Part shown: piece after piece, positions 15,221 through 22,644 of the stretch | How the letters are laid out: each line of letters starts with the position of its first letter | Numbering within the stretch: the stretch's first letter is position 1 | From: JBFKUL01 sp041635755 | Lineage (GTDB): Bacteria > Pseudomonadota > Gammaproteobacteria > Burkholderiales > SG8-39 | Reading direction: 5' to 3' | Assembly: GCA_041635755.1 (NCBI GenBank) | Contig: JBFKUL010000009.1 | Span: 1 to 26,011, forward strand | Length of the DNA stretch: 26,011 nt | Notes under the pieces: generated by a model | The model's input: the letters and a program-made list of their open reading frames with translations, nothing else | Database searches by the model: none | What the model was told of the DNA's origin: nothing | Translations under genes and position numbers: made by a program

Positions 15221-15907
15221 ATGCGAATTCGACCCCGGCCCGCGGATGTCAATCCGAAGCTGCTCACCCCCGCCTATGGAAGTACCGTCAAGCGCGCGCC
15301 CGCACGCGCGCCGCTTGTGCTGCCACAGGGCGCCAGCGAGATCTCCGGACCACGCTTCGACAGCACGGTGCTCTATCCGAGTCATGACGACTTGACGCGG
15401 CAGTGCGAGGGCGAGCCGCTCGGCGAGCGCATCATCGTCACCGGTCGCGTGCTCGACGAGAACGGCGATGCGTTGCCCAACACCCTGGTCGAGCTCTGGC
15501 AGTGCAACGCCGCAGGTCGCTACCACCACAGCAAGGACCAGCACGAGGCGCCGCTCGATCCGAATTTCAAGGGCGGCGGGCGTGTCATCACCGACGCGCA
15601 GGGTCGCTACCGCTTCACCACCATCAAGCCGGGCGCCTACCCCTGGCGCAACCACACCAACGCGTGGCGCCCAGCGCACCTCCACTTCTCGGTGTTCGGC
15701 ACGAGCGTGCTGCAGCGGCTTGTCACGCAGATGTATTTCCAAGGCGACCCGCTACTCGCCTACGACCCGATCTTCAACAGCGTGCCGGAAAAGGCGCGCG
15801 AGCGACTGGTTTCGCGCTTCGATCTCGAGATCACGAAGCCCGAGTTCGCTCTGGGCTACCGCTTCGACATCGTGCTGCGGGGTCCGGGCGCGACTCCGGC
15901 GAACTAA
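15221..15907 (+). CDS. pcaH: Protocatechuate 3,4-dioxygenase beta subunit PcaH
   Basis: This 228-residue intradiol dioxygenase catalytic subunit shows all ferric-iron ligands in context: a tyrosine in 'NAAGRYHHSKDQH', a tyrosine in 'IKPGAYPWRNH', and two histidines in 'WRPAHLHFSVFG', together with the conserved Arg before them. The N-terminal region (about 1-60) with 'HPAY'-like replaced by 'LTPAYGSTVKRAP' is the usual PcaH leader. With PcaG it cleaves protocatechuate to beta-carboxymuconate using O2. GAGGA at 15209-15213, seven bases before the ATG, supports the start. pcaG begins 12 bases after the stop. The pcaB, pcaC and pcaD genes expected downstream are absent here, so the product may be handled elsewhere or the substrate may differ. 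Confidence 0.93.
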   Translation: MRIRPRPADVNPKLLTPAYGSTVKRAPARAPLVLPQGASEISGPRFDSTVLYPSHDDLTRQCEGEPLGERIIVTGRVLDENGDALPNTLVELWQCNAAGRYHHSKDQHEAPLDPNFKGGGRVITDAQGRYRFTTIKPGAYPWRNHTNAWRPAHLHFSVFGTSVLQRLVTQMYFQGDPLLAYDPIFNSVPEKARERLVSRFDLEITKPEFALGYRFDIVLRGPGATPAN

Positions 15908-15918
15908 GGGGGCGTGCC

Positions 15919-16464
15919 ATGTCCAGCCGCCTGACCCCGTCCCAGACCATCGGTCCGTTCTTCCACGAGGGTATGAAATGGCGCGGCGGCGGCACACTTT
16001 TCACGGCCGGCACGCCGGGGCGCGTTGTTCGCATCGCCGGTTTGGTCACCGATGGTGACGGTCAGCCGGTGCCCGACGCCCTGCTCGAATTCTGGCAGGC
16101 AGACGCCTCGGGCAACTTCGGCGCGCCGACCGAGGGCGCCTGCGCCGGCTTCGGGCGCGTGATGACCGACGACCGCGGACGCTATGAAATCGAGACACGG
16201 GTCCCCGGCGCCGTGCCGGGCGCCGACCTGAAAAAACAGGCGCCGCATATCGTCGTCCTAGTGTTGGCGCGCGGGCTGCTGCATCAACTCCTTACCCGCG
16301 TGTACTTCGAGGGTGAGGAAGCCAATGCCGGCGATGCGGTGCTCGCGAGCTGCGGTGCGCGCAGCGAGACGCTGCTCGCGAAACGCACGCCCGGAGCGGA
16401 CGACGCCTACGTCTGGGATCTCTCGTTGCAGGGTCCGAACGAAACCGTCTTCTTCGAGTGCTGA
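15919..16464 (+). CDS. pcaG: Protocatechuate 3,4-dioxygenase alpha subunit PcaG
   Basis: This 181-residue protein begins 'MSSRLTPSQTIGPFFHEGM', the PcaG opening ('PSQT-GP'), and continues with 'LLEFWQADASGNF', 'FGRVMTDDRGRYEIET', 'APHIVVLVLARGLLHQ' and the terminal 'NETVFFEC'. As in known alpha subunits it lacks the iron tyrosines and completes the active-site pocket of the alpha-beta pair. An open frame runs upstream through pcaH in another phase and should not be taken as part of it. AAGGGGG ahead of ATG 15919 sets the start. It ends only 14 bases from the stop of the convergent thioesterase gene, so the two operons meet here with no terminator visible between them. Confidence 0.93.
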   Translation: MSSRLTPSQTIGPFFHEGMKWRGGGTLFTAGTPGRVVRIAGLVTDGDGQPVPDALLEFWQADASGNFGAPTEGACAGFGRVMTDDRGRYEIETRVPGAVPGADLKKQAPHIVVLVLARGLLHQLLTRVYFEGEEANAGDAVLASCGARSETLLAKRTPGADDAYVWDLSLQGPNETVFFEC

Positions 16465-16478
16465 GGGCGGTGTCGGCG

Positions 16479-16916
16479 CTACTTTGCGCGGAACAGCGCC
16501 TTCAGCGCCTCCGGAATGGCCTCGCCTTTCATCGGCGAGCCCGCGCCGCTCTGGTGACGCGCCCAGACGCGCGTCTCGCCCCCGGTCGCAAGCAGCTCGC
16601 CGTCTTCGCGAACCACCTCGTGACTTACGGTAAAGGATTTGCCGCCCCATTTCACGATGCGCGAGCGCACCTCGCAACGATCGCCCTGGCGCGCCGGAGT
16701 CTTGAAGTCGCAATTGGCTGAAACGAGCGGCATGCCGCGGTGCTCGTCACGAATGCGCCTGGCGTCGTAACCCACGCTGGTGAACAGGTTCCACGTCGCT
16801 GCATCGAACCAGCGGAAGTAGGTCGGGTAGAAGATGATCGCCGCCGGATCGCAGTCGCCCCAGTGAACCTGGCAGGCGAAGCGCCCGACGATAGAATTAA
16901 AGGCTTCGGGCTGCAT
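16479..16916 (-). CDS. 4-Hydroxybenzoyl-CoA thioesterase family protein
   Basis: This 145-residue hotdog-fold thioesterase has 'HWGDCDPAAIIFYPTYFRWFD' (about 18-38, one residue over-run omitted in function), with catalytic D23 in the G-D-C-D-P-A block of the Pseudomonas 4-hydroxybenzoyl-CoA thioesterase type. Next come 'AATWNLF', 'PLVSANCDFKTPAR' and 'SHEVVREDGELLATG'. It would free an aromatic acid from its CoA ester, a step required if ring oxygenation happens on CoA thioesters. A longer open frame reaches 17873 but overlaps the MFS gene in another phase; an AAAGGA site nine bases before ATG 16916 fixes the start. It is last in the rhodanese-MFS-thioesterase set and converges on pcaG. Confidence 0.88.
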   Translation of the reverse strand: MQPEAFNSIVGRFACQVHWGDCDPAAIIFYPTYFRWFDAATWNLFTSVGYDARRIRDEHRGMPLVSANCDFKTPARQGDRCEVRSRIVKWGGKSFTVSHEVVREDGELLATGGETRVWARHQSGAGSPMKGEAIPEALKALFRAK

Positions 16917-16954
16917 CGCTGCGGGTCCTTTCGTGGGGTGGAAGCAAAACAAAT

Positions 16955-18256
16955 CTACTGCATCTGGTGCGCGTGTGTCTCGCGCGCCGCGACGGAGGCG
17001 GCGAGCGAGACCGCGAGCCACACCAGCATGATAAGAAATGTAGCGCGATACGCTCCTGCATCGTAGATGCGCGCACCCTCGACCATCTCTCCGCGCCAAT
17101 TGAGATCGAGCATCCAGCCGATCATCGGCTGCAGGACCATTGCACCGGTCATCGAGCCCATGTTGGCGACGCCGCCGGCCGTGCCGGCGAGTGCCGCCGG
17201 CACGGATTCCTTGGCGAACGCGAAGCCGATCACCATGCAGCCCGAAGCAAAGCCGGCCACCAGCAACGTGACGAGAAGCAGGTCCGGGCCGGGCGGCACG
17301 AGCACGATCACCGCCCAGAGCACGAGCGCGCAAATGGTGCCCACCACGTACGGCGCCTTGCGCTCGTGCAAGCGGTCGGAGAACGCGCCGAATACCGGCC
17401 CGCCGACCGCCCAGGCGAGCATCAGCGCGGAGCAATATAGTGCCGCGCGCTGGGGTGAGAAGCCATACACCGAAACAAGATAAGGAACCCCCCACAGTCC
17501 GCCGAACGAGATGGTGGCTCCGGTAACGCCTTGCGGTGCGAGGAATAGCAGCCAGCTGTTGCGATAGCGAAGCACTTCGGCCAGCCCGAGCCACACCGAG
17601 CGACGGGGCGCACCGGGCGTGTGCCCGCTGAAGTAGCCGCGATAGCCGCGCTCGGTCGGATCGTCGCGCACCACGATCCAGATCGCGACGCACAGCGCGG
17701 CAGTGAGGAGCGCACCCACCAGCATCACGGGCCGCCAGCCGAAACCGCTCACCGCGGCTCGCAACGGCATGCCGGCGGCTACCGCGCCCGTCATGCCCGC
17801 AGCGAGCGCCAGGCCGCTCGCAAGCGCGAAGCGCCGCGGCTCGAACCAGTGCGCGGCGAGCTTCAGGGTGCAAACCCAGGCAACGCCCACCGAACCGCCG
17901 ATGAGCAACCGCCCGAGCTTGGCTGCGAACAGATCCGGAGCAGCGGCGAACAGCAAGCTGCCCGCCGCGGCGATCGCGGCCCCGAGCGTCAACACACGAC
18001 GGGCGCCAAAGCGATCGGCCATCAGCCCGGTGGGAATCTGCATCGCGACGTAGCCGTACAGATAGAACGCCGAAAGGTGGCCCAGGCCGGCCGCGTCGAT
18101 GGCGAACTCCGCCATCAGCTCCTGCGTCATCACCGCGGGAGCGACGCGCTGAAAGAACCCCGTGAGGTAAAGCGCGGCGCCCAGAGCCCAGATGCCCCAG
18201 GCGAGCGAGGCAGGCGGAAACGCTATGCCGTGGCCGCCAGCGCGGTCGTTCAGCAC
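16955..18256 (-). CDS. MFS transporter, possible aromatic acid importer
   Basis: This 433-residue major facilitator protein should have twelve membrane helices. The N-half motif A is clear in 'GLMADRFGARRVLTLG', with a related 'GAFSDRLHERKAPY' in the second half, and the C-terminal half has 'GTAGGVANMGSMTGAM'. Substrate cannot be read from the sequence. Its place between a rhodanese and an aryl-CoA thioesterase, facing the catabolic operon, suggests an aromatic acid, but this is inference. Translation starts at GTG 18256, and the rhodanese stop lies inside its first codons (seven-base overlap), so they are coupled. The gap to the thioesterase is 38 bases. Confidence 0.85.
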   Translation of the reverse strand: MLNDRAGGHGIAFPPASLAWGIWALGAALYLTGFFQRVAPAVMTQELMAEFAIDAAGLGHLSAFYLYGYVAMQIPTGLMADRFGARRVLTLGAAIAAAGSLLFAAAPDLFAAKLGRLLIGGSVGVAWVCTLKLAAHWFEPRRFALASGLALAAGMTGAVAAGMPLRAAVSGFGWRPVMLVGALLTAALCVAIWIVVRDDPTERGYRGYFSGHTPGAPRRSVWLGLAEVLRYRNSWLLFLAPQGVTGATISFGGLWGVPYLVSVYGFSPQRAALYCSALMLAWAVGGPVFGAFSDRLHERKAPYVVGTICALVLWAVIVLVPPGPDLLLVTLLVAGFASGCMVIGFAFAKESVPAALAGTAGGVANMGSMTGAMVLQPMIGWMLDLNWRGEMVEGARIYDAGAYRATFLIMLVWLAVSLAASVAARETHAHQMQ

Positions 18257-18645
18257 TGCTCCCAGGGCAGACCTTCGAAGCGCCAGCCGGCCTTCGTGTT
18301 CCGCCGGTGATGCTCGTTCAGCTCGCCCTCGAAGCCGTGCGTTACGTTGTAGACGCGAGTGAAACCAGCGCGCTCAAGCTCTTCGCCGGCCTCTTGCGAG
18401 CGATTGCCCGAGCGGCAGATGAGCACGATCGGTCGGGTGTTGTGATTGGTGCCGGCAAGCCTCTTCACCTGCCCGACGAAATGCGGATTGACGGTCCAGT
18501 CGGGACCGTCGTTCCAGGCGACATGCAAGGCGCCCACCGGATGGCCGACGAACAGATACTCCATCTCGCTGCGGCAATCGACGAATAGCGCGTCAGCGCT
18601 CTTCTTGAGAAACTCGAAAGCTTCCTTGGGCTCAAGGTGCTGCAT
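18250..18645 (-). CDS. Rhodanese-like single-domain sulfurtransferase
   Basis: This 131-residue protein carries one rhodanese domain: 'ALFVDCRSEMEYLFVGHPVG' early, then the active-site loop C77-R-S-G-N-R-S and 'GFTRVYNVTHGFEGEL'. The six-residue loop beginning with Cys fits a thiosulfate or persulfide sulfurtransferase rather than a Cdc25-like phosphatase. The physiological sulfur donor is unknown. It is the first gene of a minus-strand set with the MFS transporter and thioesterase, read from a promoter with a perfect TATAAT. Its link to aromatic catabolism is by location only. No strong Shine-Dalgarno precedes ATG 18645. Confidence 0.9.
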   Translation of the reverse strand: MQHLEPKEAFEFLKKSADALFVDCRSEMEYLFVGHPVGALHVAWNDGPDWTVNPHFVGQVKRLAGTNHNTRPIVLICRSGNRSQEAGEELERAGFTRVYNVTHGFEGELNEHHRRNTKAGWRFEGLPWEQC

Positions 18646-18674
18646 GGCGCGATCGATCTGAAAGCAGGAGCGTG

Positions 18675-18680
18675 ATTATA
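18675..18680 (-). promoter_or_regulatory. -10 box of the rhodanese-MFS-thioesterase promoter
   Basis: The minus strand reads a perfect TATAAT at 18680 to 18675, giving a leader of about 20 bases to ATG 18645. No good -35 stands at 16-18 bases; the region 17 bases upstream reads AACCAG. It is back-to-back with the metH promoter. Confidence 0.5.
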
Positions 18681-18701
18681 CGCCGGCGCGCCTGCAACTG
18701 G

Positions 18702-18730
18702 TTGACACGATTGGGATTCCCCTGCAAACT
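18702..18730 (+). promoter_or_regulatory. Candidate metH promoter
   Basis: A perfect TTGACA (18702-18707) is followed after 17 bases by CAAACT (18725-18730), a weak -10 with three of six matches. Transcription would begin near 18737, about 25 bases before the riboswitch-like stem. The strong -35 and weak -10 are only suggestive. Confidence 0.45.
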
Positions 18731-18762
18731 GCCAAGAAAGTTGAAGTCGCGCATAGCGCGCA

Positions 18763-18834
18763 GGGCGCCGATTTGATGTTCAGCTTGCGGGCGCCCGCCG
18801 GCCCTTCCGGCGCACAAGTACAGCTAAAGAGGCG
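18763..18834 (+). promoter_or_regulatory. SAM-II-like riboswitch aptamer in the metH leader
   Basis: A perfect 7-bp stem, GGGCGCC (18763-18769) with GGCGCCC (18790-18796), encloses a 20-base loop that starts GATTTG and ends CTTGCG. After a spacer with a small hairpin (GCCGG 18797-18801-region with CCGGC 18807-18811) comes AGCTAAAGAGG at 18822-18832. SAM-II (metA/metX motif) RNAs have the same order: P1, a loop with GAUUU and UUGC, then AGCUAAA forming a pseudoknot with the loop (TTGC with GC of AGCTAAA). The loop is a few bases longer than in the crystallised example, and the second pseudoknot helix is weak here. No SAH or cobalamin riboswitch motif was seen. Position ahead of metH supports the call. 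Confidence 0.55.
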
Positions 18835-18841
18835 TGCACCG

Positions 18842-18882
18842 AAGCCCGTTTCTTGCGCAAGCTGAACGGGCTTTTTTGTTTT
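18842..18882 (+). terminator. Intrinsic terminator (attenuator) in the metH leader
   Basis: A 9-bp perfect stem, AAGCCCGTT (18842-18850) with AACGGGCTT (18865-18873), has an inner CTTG/CAAG pair in the loop. It is followed by a T-rich tract (18872-18882, interrupted by one G). It stands 14 bases before the metH ATG and after the riboswitch-like element, so it probably controls read-through into metH rather than ending another gene. The 5' arm could instead pair with GCGGGC (18787-18792) of the aptamer core, giving a mutually exclusive antiterminator. Confidence 0.85.
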
Positions 18883-18895
18883 CTTGATCGCACAG

Positions 18896-21800
18896 ATGAG
18901 CCAACCCGCGCACGCCGCAAAGCTTGAAACGCTGCTCGAACAACGCATTCTCGTGCTCGACGGCGCCATGGGCACCATGATCCAGCGCGAGCGACTGGCG
19001 GAGGCCGACTACCGCGGCGCGCGCTTCCGCGACTGGCCGCGAGAGCTGAAGGGCAACAACGACCTGCTGTCGCTGACGCAACCCGCGCTGATCGCGCGCA
19101 TTCACGCCCAATACCTCGAGGCGGGCGCGGACATCGTTGAAACGAACACCTTCAACTCGACCGCCGTGGCGCTCGCAGATTACGGCATGGAGGCGCTTGC
19201 CTACGAGCTGAACCTCGAGTCGGCGCGCCTCGCGAAGGCGACAGCGCGCGACCACGAAGCAAGTGACCCAGCGCGCCCGCGCTTCGTTGCCGGCGTACTC
19301 GGGCCGACCAACCGCACTGCGTCCATTTCGGCGGAGGTCAACGACCCCGGAGCGCGCTCGATCGGCTTCGACCAGCTGGTCAGCGCATACCGCGACGCGC
19401 TGCGCGGCCTCGTCGACGGCGGTGCAGACCTCGTGCTGCTCGAAACGATTTTCGACACGCTCAACGCCAAGGCCGCGCTGTTCGCGATCGAGACCCTGTT
19501 CGAGGAGCGCGGGGTGCGCCTGCCGGTGATGGTTTCGGGCACCATCACCGACGCCTCGGGCCGCACCTTGACCGGCCAGACGACCGAAGCGTTCTACAAT
19601 TCGATCCGTCACGCGCGTCCGCTCGCGGTCGGACTCAACTGCGCGCTCGGCGCGAAAGAACTGCGCCCCTACGTCGAAGAACTCTCCGGCATCGCCGAGA
19701 CCTACGTCTCCTGCCATCCCAACGCCGGGCTGCCAAACGCCTTCGGAGAGTACGACGACACGCCCGAGTCGATGGCGCGCCAGATCGGCGAGTGGGCGCG
19801 CACCGGCTGGCTCAACATCACCGGCGGCTGCTGCGGCACAACCCCGGATCACCTCAGGGCGATCGCAGAGGCCGTGCGCGGCGTCATGCCCCGCGTCATT
19901 CCGGAGCGCGCGCCATGCATGCGCCTCGCGGGCCTCGAGCCCCTCAACATCGGCGAAGACTCCCTCTTCGTCAACGTCGGCGAGCGCACCAATGTCACCG
20001 GCTCGAAGGCCTTCGCTCGCCTGATCCTTTCCGGTGACTACGCCGAGGCGCTCACGGTCGCGCGCCAGCAGGTGGAGAACGGAGCGCAGATCATCGACGT
20101 CAACATGGACGAGGCGATGCTCGACTCGGAGAAGGCGATGACCACCTTCCTGAATCTCGTCGCCTCCGAGCCCGACATTGCGCGCGTCCCGGTGATGATC
20201 GACTCCTCCAAATGGAGCGTCATCGAGGCGGGGCTGAAGTGCGTGCAGGGCAGGGGCGTGGTGAACTCGATCAGCCTGAAGGAAGGCGAGGAACCGTTCC
20301 TGCGACAGGCGCGCCTGGTGCGCCACTACGGCGCGGCAGTCATCGTGATGGCCTTCGACGAGCGCGGACAGGCCGACACGCTCGAGCGGCGCACCGAAAT
20401 TTGCCAGCGCGCCTACCGGCTGCTTACCGAAAAGGTCGGCTTCGATGCGCAGGACATCATCTTCGATCCGAACATCTTCGCCATCGCAACGGGGCTGGAG
20501 GAGCATGCCCGCTACGGCATCGACTTCCTGGAGGCGACGCGCTGGATTAGGCAGAACCTGCCCGGCACCAAGATCTCTGGCGGTCTCTCCAACCTGTCGT
20601 TCTCGTTCCGCGGCAACGATGCGGTCCGCGAGGCGATGCATACCGCGTTTCTGTACCACGCCGTGCGCGCGGGCATGTCGATGGGCATCGTCAATGCCGG
20701 ACAGCTCGGCGTATACGAGGAGATCGAACCCGAATTGCGGCAACGTGTGGAGGACGTCATCTTCGATCGGCGCAGCGACGCCACCGAGCGTCTCGTCGAG
20801 TTCGCCGGCACAGTGAAATCCGGGGCCAAAGCGACGAAGCACGACGACGCCTGGCGCGGCGGCACGGTCGAGCAGCGGCTGACGCACGCGCTTGTCAACG
20901 GCATCGCCACGCATGTGGTCGAGGACACCGAGGAGGCGCGGCGCAAAGCCGCACGCCCGATCGAGGTTATCGAGGGCCCACTGATGGACGGCATGAACGT
21001 CGTTGGCGACCTGTTCGGTTCGGGCAAGATGTTCCTTCCGCAGGTGGTGAAATCGGCGCGAGTGATGAAGCAGGCGGTGGCGCATCTCGTGCCGTATATC
21101 GAGGCGGAGAAAGCCAAGTCCGGCGAGGCGGGACGCGCCAAGGGCAAGATCGTGATCGCGACGGTCAAGGGCGATGTGCACGACATCGGCAAGAACATCG
21201 TCGCAGTGGTACTTCAGTGCAACAACTACGACGTGGTCAATCTCGGCGTGATGGTGCCGGCGCAAACCATCTTCGAGACCGCGCGTCGCGAGAACGCCGA
21301 CGCGATCGGACTTTCCGGACTGATTACGCCTTCGCTCGAGGAAATGGCCCACGTGGCGCGCGAGATGCAGCGCGAAGGCTTCACGGTGCCGCTGCTGATC
21401 GGGGGCGCTACCACTTCGCGCGCGCACACCGCGGTCAAGATCGCGCCGCACTACGAGGCACCCGTGGTCTACGTGCCGGACGCCTCGAGAAGCGTCGGGG
21501 TGGTGCAAAGCCTGCTGTCCCGCGAGAACCGCGAGGCCTTTGCCGCCGGCGTGCGCGCCGATTACGATCGCATTCGCGCGCAGCACCGTGACAAGAAGGG
21601 CCCCGGCCCGCTGCACCCGATTGCCGAGGCGCGCCGTCTTGGCCTGAAGACCGACTGGAGCACCTATCTGCCGCCCGCGCCGCATCAGCTGGGCGTGCGC
21701 GCGCTGCGGGACTATCCGCTCGAAGACCTGCTCGGCTATATCGATTGGACGCCGTTCTTCCAGACCTGGGAGCTCTCCGGGCCCTACCCGAAGATTCTCC

Positions 21801-22624
21801 AGGACGCGGTGGTGGGCGACGCCGCGCGCAAGCTGTTTGCCGAGGCGCAGGCGATGCTTACCCGCCTGATCAAGGAAAAGTGGATCCGGGCGCACGCCGT
21901 CTATGGCTTGTTCGCCGCCGCCCGCGTCGGGCACGACGACATCGGGATCTATCGCGACGCGTCGCGCCGCGAACTCGCCATGACGTGGCACAACCTCCGG
22001 CAGCAGAACCACAAGCCCACAGGACAGCCGAACCTTTGCCTCGCGGATTTCATCGCGCCGCATGATTCCGGCGTCGCCGACCACGTCGGCGCCTTCGCCG
22101 TGACCGCCGGCGGCGATATCGATGAGAAGATCGCCGAGTTCGAGGCGCGCCACGACGATTACAGCGCCATCATGCTCAAGGCGCTGGCCGACCGGCTCGC
22201 CGAAGCGCTGGCCGAGCGGCTGCATCAGCGCGTTCGGCGCGAGTTCTGGGGTTATGCCCGTGACGAGAAGCTGGGCAACGCGGAGCTGATCGAAGAAGGC
22301 TATCGCGGCATCCGGCCGGCTCCGGGCTACCCCGCGTGCCCGGACCATACCGAGAAGGGGGGTCTGTTCGCGCTGCTCGACGCGCCTGCGCGCGCCGGCA
22401 TGCATCTGACCGAGAGCTATGCGATGCTGCCCGCCGCATCGGTGTCGGGATTTTATCTTTCGCACCCGGAGTCGCGCTATTTCGCGGTGGGCAAGATCGG
22501 TCGCGACCAGGTCGAAGACTACGCAGGCCGCAAGGGCATGAACCTCGCTGAGGCCGAGCGCTGGCTCGCGCCCTATCTCGCCTACGAGCCGCAGGCCGAG
22601 GCCCGCACAGCGGCGTCGCTCTAG
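18896..22624 (+). CDS. metH: Cobalamin-dependent methionine synthase MetH
   Basis: This 1242-residue protein is full length for MetH and has all four modules. The homocysteine domain (about 1-330) has zinc ligands C249, C312 and C313. The methyltetrahydrofolate domain (about 360-620) has 'EDSLFVNVGERTNVTGSKAF' at its start. The cobalamin domain (about 660-900) has the cap 'GPLMDGMNVVGDLFGSGKMF' and 'GDVHDIGKNIV' with the cobalt-ligand H762. The activation domain (about 910-1242) has 'RPAPGYPACPDHTEK' for SAM binding. It methylates homocysteine to methionine. ATG 18896 matches the family start; no Shine-Dalgarno is visible. A TTG at 18884 would add four residues. Upstream lies a SAM-II-like leader with a terminator. 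DUF423 follows after 20 bases. Confidence 0.98.
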   Translation: MSQPAHAAKLETLLEQRILVLDGAMGTMIQRERLAEADYRGARFRDWPRELKGNNDLLSLTQPALIARIHAQYLEAGADIVETNTFNSTAVALADYGMEALAYELNLESARLAKATARDHEASDPARPRFVAGVLGPTNRTASISAEVNDPGARSIGFDQLVSAYRDALRGLVDGGADLVLLETIFDTLNAKAALFAIETLFEERGVRLPVMVSGTITDASGRTLTGQTTEAFYNSIRHARPLAVGLNCALGAKELRPYVEELSGIAETYVSCHPNAGLPNAFGEYDDTPESMARQIGEWARTGWLNITGGCCGTTPDHLRAIAEAVRGVMPRVIPERAPCMRLAGLEPLNIGEDSLFVNVGERTNVTGSKAFARLILSGDYAEALTVARQQVENGAQIIDVNMDEAMLDSEKAMTTFLNLVASEPDIARVPVMIDSSKWSVIEAGLKCVQGRGVVNSISLKEGEEPFLRQARLVRHYGAAVIVMAFDERGQADTLERRTEICQRAYRLLTEKVGFDAQDIIFDPNIFAIATGLEEHARYGIDFLEATRWIRQNLPGTKISGGLSNLSFSFRGNDAVREAMHTAFLYHAVRAGMSMGIVNAGQLGVYEEIEPELRQRVEDVIFDRRSDATERLVEFAGTVKSGAKATKHDDAWRGGTVEQRLTHALVNGIATHVVEDTEEARRKAARPIEVIEGPLMDGMNVVGDLFGSGKMFLPQVVKSARVMKQAVAHLVPYIEAEKAKSGEAGRAKGKIVIATVKGDVHDIGKNIVAVVLQCNNYDVVNLGVMVPAQTIFETARRENADAIGLSGLITPSLEEMAHVAREMQREGFTVPLLIGGATTSRAHTAVKIAPHYEAPVVYVPDASRSVGVVQSLLSRENREAFAAGVRADYDRIRAQHRDKKGPGPLHPIAEARRLGLKTDWSTYLPPAPHQLGVRALRDYPLEDLLGYIDWTPFFQTWELSGPYPKILQDAVVGDAARKLFAEAQAMLTRLIKEKWIRAHAVYGLFAAARVGHDDIGIYRDASRRELAMTWHNLRQQNHKPTGQPNLCLADFIAPHDSGVADHVGAFAVTAGGDIDEKIAEFEARHDDYSAIMLKALADRLAEALAERLHQRVRREFWGYARDEKLGNAELIEEGYRGIRPAPGYPACPDHTEKGGLFALLDAPARAGMHLTESYAMLPAASVSGFYLSHPESRYFAVGKIGRDQVEDYAGRKGMNLAEAERWLAPYLAYEPQAEARTAASL

Positions 22625-22644
22625 CGAGCCGGGGAGCGGCAGCC

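Noticed and set aside
15403..15918. An upstream extension of the pcaG frame
   Set aside because: This stretch is pcaH read in another phase. PcaG homologues start at 'MSSRLTPSQT', and a ribosome site precedes that ATG.
16917..17873. An N-terminal extension of the thioesterase frame
   Set aside because: It overlaps the MFS gene out of phase. The hotdog protein is complete from 16916.
18702..18895. SAH or cobalamin riboswitch ahead of metH
   Set aside because: I looked for the SAH consensus blocks and the B12 box (AGYCAGGAGACC-like) and found neither. The SAM-II-like pattern is the better fit.
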